Below, piece after piece: positions 6,476 through 11,911 of a stretch of 11,911 nucleotides of DNA (position 1 is its first letter; each line of letters starts with the position of its first letter). The stretch spans positions 1-11,911 of the forward strand of contig CAMWOX010000030.1 in the NCBI GenBank assembly GCA_947175975.1, given 5' to 3'. Position numbers and translations under genes: made by a program. Origin of the DNA: an uncultured Ruminococcus sp. (GTDB taxonomy: Bacteria; Bacillota; Clostridia; Oscillospirales; Ruminococcaceae). Below the pieces are notes generated by a model. The model had not been told where the DNA came from. It saw only the letters and a program-made list of their open reading frames with translations, and searched no databases.

Positions 6476-7729
6476 TCAGATTTTCCGGAATGCCAGAACA
6501 GCATTGTGTCCGCCGAATCCCAGATTAGAAGACAATGCGAGTTCCAATTCTGTTGCAACAGCCTGATTTGGTGTATAATTCAGATCACACGCTTCATCCA
6601 GTGTTTCATAATGAATCGTTGGCGGAACAGTATTATTTACCAGAGCCAGCACTGCCGCAATTGCTTCCACTGTACCAGTTGCACCGAGCATATGTCCTGT
6701 CATGGATTTTGTGGAACTGATATGCAGTTTCTTTGCATTTTCTTCACCGAATACAATTTTAAGTGCTTTCGTTTCACCGGCATCATTCAGCTTTGTACTT
6801 GTGCCATGAGCATTCACATAAATCTTGTTTGTATCAAGATTCCGAAGATCTTCCGGCATTGCCTGTGTAAATGCTTTTGCTACCTGTTTCCCATCCGGAG
6901 ACGGTGCAGTCACATGATGCGCATCACAGGTAGAACCATAGCCGCAGATTTCAGCAATAATAGTTGCATTTCTGTTCTTTGCATGTTCATATTCTTCCAG
7001 AATCATGACACCGGCACCCTCTGCCATAATAAAGCCATTACGATTTTTATCAAACGGTCTGCAAGCCGTTTCCGGATCGTCAGAATCAGATAATGCCTGA
7101 CAGTTACCGAAACCAGAAACTGTAAGCGCATTGATCGCCGCTTCTGAACCGCCACAGATCATTGCATCTGCATAACCGTGCAGGATATTTCTGTATCCCT
7201 CACCGATTGCTGTTGCACCAGTTGCACATGCCGTAGAAACAGCCACACAAGAGCCATTTGCATGAAATTCAATGGCAATATTTCCGGCAGCAATATTATA
7301 AATCATTTTCGGAACGAAATAAGGTGATACTTTTCTTGCACCCTTTTCTAATAAATTCTGATGATCCGTGCAGAGTGTCTCAACACCGCCGATGCCTGAT
7401 CCAAAACATACACCCAAACGCTCCGAATCAATATTAACTCCTTCTTTTGCGGGATCAGCAATTAATCCGCTCTGTGTCATGGCTTCCCTTGCAGCGATCA
7501 TGGCATATTGTGTAAAAATATCTGTTTTTCTCACAAATGGCTTACCAAGGATTGCCGCTGTATCAAGATTTTTAACCTCTCCTGCAAGTTTGTACTTCAA
7601 TTCTGAAGTATCAAATTTTGTAATAAAATCAATACCGTTCTGACCGGAAAAAATTGCCTCCTGAAACGCAGGGACAGTATTGCCGACCGGTGTTACAGCT
7701 CCCATGCCTGTAATAACTACTCTTCTCAT
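6476..7729 (-). CDS. fabF: beta-ketoacyl-ACP synthase II (FabF)
   Basis: A 417-residue condensing enzyme that extends acyl-ACP by two carbons from malonyl-ACP. The Cys-His-His triad is intact: Cys168 in VSTACATGA, His308 in NAHGTST and His346 in KSMTGHMLGA. The N-terminus MRRVVITGMGAVTPVG matches the family. I chose the ATG at 7727-7729; another ATG three codons upstream (7736-7738) would give 420 residues, but it lies only 2 nt from the AAAGGG binding site, too close for normal initiation, whereas the chosen one has a slightly long 11-nt spacing. It lies between fabG (24 bp) and fabZ (9 bp). In many relatives accB follows fabF; here it does not. Confidence 0.95.
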   Translation of the reverse strand: MRRVVITGMGAVTPVGNTVPAFQEAIFSGQNGIDFITKFDTSELKYKLAGEVKNLDTAAILGKPFVRKTDIFTQYAMIAAREAMTQSGLIADPAKEGVNIDSERLGVCFGSGIGGVETLCTDHQNLLEKGARKVSPYFVPKMIYNIAAGNIAIEFHANGSCVAVSTACATGATAIGEGYRNILHGYADAMICGGSEAAINALTVSGFGNCQALSDSDDPETACRPFDKNRNGFIMAEGAGVMILEEYEHAKNRNATIIAEICGYGSTCDAHHVTAPSPDGKQVAKAFTQAMPEDLRNLDTNKIYVNAHGTSTKLNDAGETKALKIVFGEENAKKLHISSTKSMTGHMLGATGTVEAIAAVLALVNNTVPPTIHYETLDEACDLNYTPNQAVATELELALSSNLGFGGHNAVLAFRKI

Positions 7730-7753
7730 AAAAATCATATCCCTTTCGTTTAC

Positions 7754-8488
7754 TTACATTGCCATGCCGCCGTCAATGCGGATGACTTCACCTGTAATAT
7801 AATCTGCACTGCCGGATGCCAGGAACAGAGCCAGCCCTGCGACCTCCTCGGGCTTGCCGAATCTGCCTGCCGGAATGGATTTGATTAACTCCTGATTCTC
7901 CTGGAAATTCTTCGTCATGCTTGTTGCAATGAATCCCGGCGCAATCGCATTACAGCAGATTCCACGTCCAGCCAGTTCTTTTGCTGTTGATTTTGTCAAG
8001 CCGATAATACCGGCTTTTGAAGCAGAATAATTTGCCTGTCCGGCATTTCCGAACAGACCAGACACAGAACTAATGTTAATAATCTTTCCTGCTTTTTTCT
8101 TTGTGAACACACGATAGAAATTTTTAATCATATAGAATGCGCCTTTTAAATTCACATCAATAACAGCATCAAAGTCTGTTTCGCTCATGCGCAGAATGAG
8201 ATTATCCCTTGTAATTCCGGCATTATTCACGAGAATATCCACAGTTCCGAAATCAGCGAGAATCTGCTTGCAGGTATCAGCGACCTGTACAGAATCCGCC
8301 ACATTGCAGGAATACACCCGGACTTCCGTACCGAGAGCTTCCAATGCCTGTTGTGCCGCCTGCAATTTTTCAGGCGCATTAATATCCAGAATTGCGATTT
8401 TTGCGCCATTCTCTGCAAATTTCTTACATATTTCAAAGCCGATTCCCTGGCTGCCGCCAGTGACAACGGCAATCTTATCTTTCAGCAT
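7754..8488 (-). CDS. fabG: 3-oxoacyl-ACP reductase FabG, probably NADH-preferring
   Basis: A 244-residue short-chain dehydrogenase that reduces 3-oxoacyl-ACP to 3-hydroxyacyl-ACP. The cofactor motif TGGSQGIG (10-17), NNAG (88-91), catalytic Ser141 (ISSVSG), Tyr154 and Lys158 (YSASK) and the C-terminal IDGGMAM are all present. Two cofactor-determining positions are unusual for FabG: the Arg of the usual TGASRGIG is Gln14, and the end of the second strand carries Asp35 (AILDIN), the classic residue that binds the ribose hydroxyls of NAD(H) and repels the phosphate of NADPH. NADH preference is inferred from these. It begins 27 bp after the fabD stop, with AAAGGA 9 nt before the ATG. Confidence 0.94.
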   Translation of the reverse strand: MLKDKIAVVTGGSQGIGFEICKKFAENGAKIAILDINAPEKLQAAQQALEALGTEVRVYSCNVADSVQVADTCKQILADFGTVDILVNNAGITRDNLILRMSETDFDAVIDVNLKGAFYMIKNFYRVFTKKKAGKIINISSVSGLFGNAGQANYSASKAGIIGLTKSTAKELAGRGICCNAIAPGFIATSMTKNFQENQELIKSIPAGRFGKPEEVAGLALFLASGSADYITGEVIRIDGGMAM

Positions 8489-8515
8489 GAGTTTTCATCC
8501 TTTCATGATTTAAAA

Positions 8516-9427
8516 TTATTTTAAAATTTCAAGCACTTTCTGCAAAGTTTCTGTATTTTCCACCTGGCAGACTTTTGCATCCGGCAGAATCTGCATAATC
8601 AATTTCTGGAGCGTATTGCCGACACCGGTTTCTATAAATGTATCAAAACCATCCTCCGCCATATTCCGGATTAATTTTGTCCATTGTACCGGATGATTAA
8701 TCTGTGATAACATGAGATCTTTTGGATTATTTTCATAGGGCTTTGCAGTGAAATTCGCATAGACCGGAATCTTGGGCAATCTGATCTCGAATTTTTCCAG
8801 TTCCTGACTAAATGGCGCAACTGCCGGTGTCATATACGGAGAATGGAATGCACCACTGACTTTGAGCATTAATCCTCTGCCCTTAGCGGCTTTGACATCT
8901 GCACTGAATGCTGTAAGCTGTTCTTTGTCGCCGGAAAATACCAACTGCATCGGCGAATTGTAATTTACCGGGAAAATTTTATCATACGGCTTTGCCAGTT
9001 CTTCTGCTTGTTCGCTCGGAATCTTGACAACTGCCATCATGGATGCATTCACGTTCTTGGACGCTTTCGCCATTGCCTGTCCTCTGAGGGATGCAATCCG
9101 GAAACCGTCCTCCAAAGAATATGCACCACCTAAAGCCAGTGCTGGAATCTCTCCCAAGGAGAATCCTGCCAGACCATCCGGCTGAATGCCGTTTTCCTGT
9201 AAAGCAAGTGCTGGTGCTAAATCCGCTAAATACAAACATGGCTGTGTATTCTGTGTCTGCTTTAAGATTTCTCCATCTCCTGTGAAACTCTGTTCCAGTG
9301 TTCCGGGACGGATCTGCTCACATGCATCATAGAGCTTCTTTACAGAATCGAATTTCTCATAGAAATCCTGCCCCATTCCTACATGCTGTGCGCCTTGGCC
9401 GGAAAATACAAATGCTATTTTACCCAT
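8516..9427 (-). CDS. fabD: malonyl-CoA:ACP transacylase FabD
   Basis: A 303-residue transacylase moving malonyl from CoA to ACP. The N-terminus MGKIAFVFSGQGAQHVGMG is typical. Catalytic Ser90 lies in GFSLGE (88-93), His195 in GAFHSPYM, and Arg115 in LRGQAM. The residue before the serine is Phe instead of the usual His of GHSLGE. I chose the ATG at 9425-9427 because AAAGGAG (9435-9441) sits 7 nt upstream and the family N-terminus starts here; an ATG seven codons earlier (9446-9448) lies upstream of that site. The gene overlaps the end of fabK by 13 bp, implying translational coupling. Confidence 0.95.
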   Translation of the reverse strand: MGKIAFVFSGQGAQHVGMGQDFYEKFDSVKKLYDACEQIRPGTLEQSFTGDGEILKQTQNTQPCLYLADLAPALALQENGIQPDGLAGFSLGEIPALALGGAYSLEDGFRIASLRGQAMAKASKNVNASMMAVVKIPSEQAEELAKPYDKIFPVNYNSPMQLVFSGDKEQLTAFSADVKAAKGRGLMLKVSGAFHSPYMTPAVAPFSQELEKFEIRLPKIPVYANFTAKPYENNPKDLMLSQINHPVQWTKLIRNMAEDGFDTFIETGVGNTLQKLIMQILPDAKVCQVENTETLQKVLEILK

Positions 9428-10365
9428 GCTGCCGCTCCTTTCAGGCATGTTTCAGCCTCCTGCATAATTTCAGAAATAATCTCTGCACAGGTCTGCTCTT
9501 TTGTGACAAGTCCTGCAATCTGTCCCGCAAGAACACTGCCTTCTTTGACATCACCATCCACAGCGGCTTTCCGGAGAGACCCTGCTCCCAGATCTGCAAT
9601 GCGATCCGGCGTTGTCTCCGGTGCAAATTCAATCTTTGTAAAATTTCTGGTAAAATTATTCTTGATCCCTCGGCAGGTATTCCCGCCAAAACGTCTGCCT
9701 GTCACCTGCGTGGAAATATCTTTTGCTTTCAGAACCATATCTTTGTAATTATGATGGACACCGCATTCTTTCGCAACTAAAAATCTCGTTCCCATCTGAA
9801 CACCAACAGCACCGAGCATCATGGCAGCAGCAATTCCTCTGCCATCACCAATACCGCCTGCCGCCAGTACTGGAATGTTCACAGCATCCACAACCTGCGG
9901 TACAAGTGCCATTGTTGTCAATTCACCGATATGACCGCCAGACTCCTGTCCCTCTGCGATCACAGCGTCTGCACCGGCTTTTTCAGCCTGTTTTGCCATA
10001 CTTGCAGATGCAATCACAGGGATGACTTTAATTCCTGCCTCTTTCCATAAGGGAATATATTTTGCCGCACTGCCTGCACCTGTTGTCACAACAGCAGGCT
10101 TTTCCGCTGCACAAACTTGTGCGCATTCCTCGGCAAAGGGACTCATAAGCATAATATTCACGCCAAAAGGCTTGTCTGTCAGGCTTCTGGCGATCTGAAT
10201 CTGTTCTCTGACATACGCAGCATCTGCGTTCATAGCTGAAATAATTCCAAGACCGCCGGCGTTGGAGACTGCTGCGGCTAATCTGCCGTCAGCAATCCAC
10301 GCCATACCGCCTTGGAACACAGGGCATGTAATGCCCAGCAGTTCACAAATTGGTGTCTGCATCAT
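9415..10365 (-). CDS. fabK: enoyl-ACP reductase FabK (FMN-dependent)
   Basis: A 316-residue flavoprotein with a TIM-barrel fold of the nitronate monooxygenase/2-nitropropane dioxygenase superfamily, completing each elongation cycle by reducing enoyl-ACP. Features seen: FQGGMAWIAD (17-26), ESGGHIGELTTM (141-152) with His145 matching the active-site His of the pneumococcal enzyme, AAGGIGDGRG (168-177) and GVQMGTRF (188-195) for FMN phosphate binding. Position between acpP and fabD is the standard FabK locus, which separates it from generic nitronate monooxygenases. Pneumococcal FabK uses NADH and resists triclosan; both are expected here by homology. It starts 3 bp after the acpP stop, with GAGG 8 nt before the ATG inside the acpP end. 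Confidence 0.94.
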   Translation of the reverse strand: MMQTPICELLGITCPVFQGGMAWIADGRLAAAVSNAGGLGIISAMNADAAYVREQIQIARSLTDKPFGVNIMLMSPFAEECAQVCAAEKPAVVTTGAGSAAKYIPLWKEAGIKVIPVIASASMAKQAEKAGADAVIAEGQESGGHIGELTTMALVPQVVDAVNIPVLAAGGIGDGRGIAAAMMLGAVGVQMGTRFLVAKECGVHHNYKDMVLKAKDISTQVTGRRFGGNTCRGIKNNFTRNFTKIEFAPETTPDRIADLGAGSLRKAAVDGDVKEGSVLAGQIAGLVTKEQTCAEIISEIMQEAETCLKGAAAWVK

Positions 10366-10368
10366 GAC

Positions 10369-10596
10369 TTATGCCTCAGCTACCAGCTTTTCAACAGCTT
10401 CTGTCAGTTTGCCGACTGTGTTCAGCTCAGGAGACATCTCCAGTGTGATGCTAAATTCTTCCTCCAGCTGCATAGCCATTTCTGTCAGATCCAGAGAATC
10501 AATGCCCAGATCAGCGAATGCTGTCTCTGCTGTGATCTCTGCTGCGTCTGTGTCGGTTGCTTCTGCGAGCAATGCAATAATTTTTTCCTGTACCAT
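10369..10596 (-). CDS. acpP: acyl carrier protein
   Basis: A 75-residue acidic acyl carrier protein, the shuttle that carries growing chains as a thioester on phosphopantetheine. The attachment Ser34 lies in the canonical DLGIDSLDLTEM (29-40). The length, three-helix pattern and high Glu/Asp/Ala content are typical. AAAGGAG lies upstream of the ATG. A 70-bp gap with a stable hairpin separates it from fabH, the largest gap within the fab part of the operon; this could allow acpP to be expressed or processed at a different level, as ACP is needed in excess. Confidence 0.96.
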   Translation of the reverse strand: MVQEKIIALLAEATDTDAAEITAETAFADLGIDSLDLTEMAMQLEEEFSITLEMSPELNTVGKLTEAVEKLVAEA

Positions 10597-10641
10597 TGGT
10601 TTTTTCTCCTTTGTATAAAAATAAAATATAAATTTATGTGA

Positions 10642-10664
10642 ACCAGAAATAAATTATCTCTGGT
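10642..10664 (-). other. stem-loop in the fabH-acpP intergenic region
   Basis: On the - strand ACCAGAGATA pairs with TATTTCTGGT through ten base pairs, one a G-U wobble, closing a 3-nt loop (10652-10654). It begins 2 nt after the fabH stop codon. No T run follows (TCACATAAATTT), so a simple terminator is unlikely; an mRNA processing or stability element, or a partial attenuator, is more plausible. The remaining bases to the acpP ribosome binding site are AT-rich and unstructured. Confidence 0.6.
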
Positions 10665-10666
10665 CA

Positions 10667-11623
10667 TCACCATTCTATCAGGCAGGCAGCATTGGCAAGA
10701 CCGCCGCCGAATGCACAGAGAATAATCTTGTCTCCACGCTGTAATTTGCCGCTTTTTGCAAGTTCATCCAGTGCAATCGGTACAGATGCGCTTGAAGTAT
10801 TGCCGTATTTTTCGATATTACAGAAAAATTTGTCTTTCTCGATGCCCAGACGCTTTGCCGCAAAGTCAATAATGCGCTTATTCGCCTGGTGTGGTACGAT
10901 CCATGCAATATCTTCTATCTTCAGATGATTGCGCTCCAGTAATGCTGTAATATCCTGCGAAATCGCTGTTACAGCATATTTGAACGTCTCCTGTCCTTGC
11001 ATATGTACATAAGGTGTATCCTGCTCTCTGGTGAAATACGGACAGTTTCCATCGCCGTGGGGAATCTTGATCACATCATCACCGCCCTTGACAGTAATTA
11101 CGGAATCGAGATAATTCTCTCCACGTTCTAAGACTGCTGCACCTGCACCGTCACCGAAGATTACACAAGTGCTTCTGTCTGTAAAATCCAGAACACCACT
11201 CATGCGTTCTGCACCAACAACCAAGATTTTTTTGTACTCTTTATGTAATGCAAAAAATGCGGCGGCGGTTTCCAATAAAAATAAAAATGCTGAACATGCC
11301 GCACTGACATCCATCGCCAGGCAGGTTGCACCCAATCCATGCTGGATCATACAAGACATAGACGGCGAAGAAGTTTCACCACTGACAGTTGCCGCAAAAA
11401 TAGCATCCAGTTCTTCCGCTTTGATATTGCTATCTTCCAGTGCTTTCTCTGCTGCTTTCAGTGCCATTTCGGATGTATACTCATTCTCAGAAATCCGGCG
11501 TTCCCTGACACCAACTCTTTTGGAAATCCATTCGTCGGAAGTCTCTACAATTTGTGACAGATCATCATTTGTGACAGCTCTCGGCGGAACATACATGCCA
11601 GTGCCTGCAATACGAAAACTCAT
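10667..11623 (-). CDS. fabH: beta-ketoacyl-ACP synthase III (FabH)
   Basis: A 318-residue initiating condensing enzyme that joins an acyl-CoA primer to malonyl-ACP. The triad is complete: Cys110 in MDVSAACSAF, His245 in IVPHQANKR and Asn275 in KYGNTSSASV. GDGAGAAVL (158-166) and AFGGGLA (304-310) are further signatures. Aligning to E. coli FabH, the residue at the bottom of the acyl pocket (Phe87 there, in AFPS) is Ser86 here (SSPS), suggesting a roomier primer pocket. It is the first gene of the operon; the promoter lies about 80 nt upstream. GGGAGG is 12 nt before the ATG, a rather long spacing, but no other in-frame start exists nearby. Confidence 0.95.
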   Translation of the reverse strand: MSFRIAGTGMYVPPRAVTNDDLSQIVETSDEWISKRVGVRERRISENEYTSEMALKAAEKALEDSNIKAEELDAIFAATVSGETSSPSMSCMIQHGLGATCLAMDVSAACSAFLFLLETAAAFFALHKEYKKILVVGAERMSGVLDFTDRSTCVIFGDGAGAAVLERGENYLDSVITVKGGDDVIKIPHGDGNCPYFTREQDTPYVHMQGQETFKYAVTAISQDITALLERNHLKIEDIAWIVPHQANKRIIDFAAKRLGIEKDKFFCNIEKYGNTSSASVPIALDELAKSGKLQRGDKIILCAFGGGLANAACLIEW

Positions 11624-11710
11624 AATATTAACTTGCCTCCCAATACACTTATCAGATTACTTTATTTTCCGATCCATTGTTTTAAGTTTTAATACTCTTA
11701 TGCTATTTTT

Positions 11711-11739
11711 ATTATAACTTATTTTTCCACACTTGTCAA
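11711..11739 (-). promoter_or_regulatory. consensus sigma-A promoter of the fatty acid operon
   Basis: On the - strand TTGACA (11734-11739) and TATAAT (11711-11716) are both perfect hexamers with exactly 17 bp between. Transcription would start near 11704, leaving an untranslated leader of about 80 nt before fabH. So strong a core promoter in front of a costly pathway suggests control by a repressor or a leader element. Confidence 0.9.
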
Positions 11740-11756
11740 TAGGTCAATCAGACAAG
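11732..11756. promoter_or_regulatory. candidate operator overlapping the -35 box
   Basis: CTTGTC (11732-11737) and GACAAG (11751-11756) are inverted arms separated by 13 bp, and between them GTCAAT occurs twice with an 8-bp period (11735-11740 and 11743-11748). The left arm overlaps the -35 hexamer, so a bound protein would block or contact RNA polymerase. It does not resemble the FapR or FabT boxes as I remember them. A regulator is not encoded in the window, so this is a candidate only. Confidence 0.4.
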
Positions 11757-11911
11757 CTTTTAAAAATTAGTAGCATCTGGAATCTGATTTGTTACAAAAA
11801 TAACGAACAAATTTTAAATAAATTTTTTTCAAAATTTTAGTGATTCTGCCAGTTGAAAATGCTATCTTTTCTTGTAATATTTTCTGATTTTCTGTTACTA
11901 ACCCTTATAGC
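11757..11911. other. AT-rich intergenic region upstream of the fab operon
   Basis: I see no gene here on either strand. It contains an inverted repeat TTTGTT (11788-11793) / AACAAA (11806-11811) with a 12-bp gap, enclosing GTTA/TAAC, and long A and T tracts (for instance 11820-11838) that could bend DNA or serve as an upstream promoter element. On the + strand TTGAAA followed 16 bp later by TAATAT (about 11853-11880) is a weak promoter-like match that might serve a gene beyond the right edge; this is poorly supported. Confidence 0.4.

Noticed and set aside
6431..7093. Open frame of 220 codons on the + strand inside fabF
   Set aside because: It lies opposite a clearly conserved fabF, has a Cys/His/Ile-rich composition typical of antisense frames, and no ribosome binding site.
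9428..9448. ATG at 9446-9448 as the fabD start
   Set aside because: The AAAGGAG site lies downstream of it, and the added residues (MPERSGS) are not part of the family N-terminus.
9298..9780. Open frame of 160 codons on the + strand across the fabK/fabD junction
   Set aside because: It is antisense to two conserved genes and rich in Cys, Phe and His with no family features.
11657..11677. Six-residue leader peptide frame (MDRKIK) in the fabH 5' leader
   Set aside because: No ribosome binding site precedes its ATG, it has no run of regulatory codons, and no alternative hairpins are seen around it.
11624..11704. Riboswitch in the fabH leader
   Set aside because: The leader is only about 80 nt, AT-rich, and shows no stable stem or known aptamer signature.
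11169..11717. Open frame of 182 codons on the + strand opposite fabH
   Set aside because: It is Ser/Ala-rich antisense of fabH, runs through the operon promoter, and has no credible start signal.
1..11911. CRISPR array, tRNA, rRNA, insertion sequence or prophage
   Set aside because: No regularly spaced repeats, cloverleaf, transposase or phage genes were seen on reading; both operons are intact with ordinary codon use.

Overview
The window looks like a chromosomal segment from a low-to-mid GC anaerobic Firmicute, most likely a clostridial gut or rumen bacterium of the Ruminococcus type. This rests on the gene order of the fatty acid cluster (fabH-acpP-fabK-fabD-fabG-fabF-fabZ-accD-accA), the use of FabK as enoyl reductase, strong AAGGAG-type ribosome binding sites, sigma-A promoters and a sortase locus. 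The genus is an inference from gene content; no rRNA or other marker is present.

Left part, + strand (about 56-2631): a three-gene surface-protein operon driven by an extended -10 promoter. It encodes (1) a secreted protein with a signal peptide, a proline-rich spacer, four tandem 12-residue helical repeats and a C-terminal membrane segment, (2) a membrane-anchored sortase that starts at TTG and carries the His/Cys/Arg triad, and (3) an unrecognised membrane protein with a large outside domain, whose ATG overlaps the sortase stop. The first protein has an IDETG pentapeptide where a sortase substrate would carry LPXTG, so the operon may be a self-contained sortase/substrate/accessory module. 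It ends at a hairpin with T runs on both strands, shared with the convergent operon.

Right part, - strand (2643 to about 11739): a type II fatty acid synthesis operon read from right to left. A consensus promoter (TTGACA, 17 bp, TATAAT on the - strand) precedes fabH, acpP, fabK, fabD, fabG, fabF, fabZ, accD and accA, followed after a 73-bp gap with a GC-rich hairpin by an AMP-forming acyl-CoA synthetase of the medium-chain (MACS) type. Together these make malonyl-CoA (AccA/AccD are the carboxyltransferase half only), load it on ACP (FabD), start chains (FabH), elongate (FabF), and reduce, dehydrate and reduce (FabG, FabZ, FabK). accB and accC, which usually flank fabZ in this layout, are absent and must lie elsewhere or be replaced.

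The points most worth a second look are: the acyl-CoA synthetase placed in the operon together with a FabH whose acyl-pocket residue is Ser rather than Phe (a possible route for exogenous short or branched acids to become primers); a FabG with residues expected for NADH rather than NADPH; the missing accB/accC; and the sortase module with its non-canonical sorting signal. The last 170 bases (11740-11911) are AT-rich intergenic DNA with possible operators and no gene I can support.
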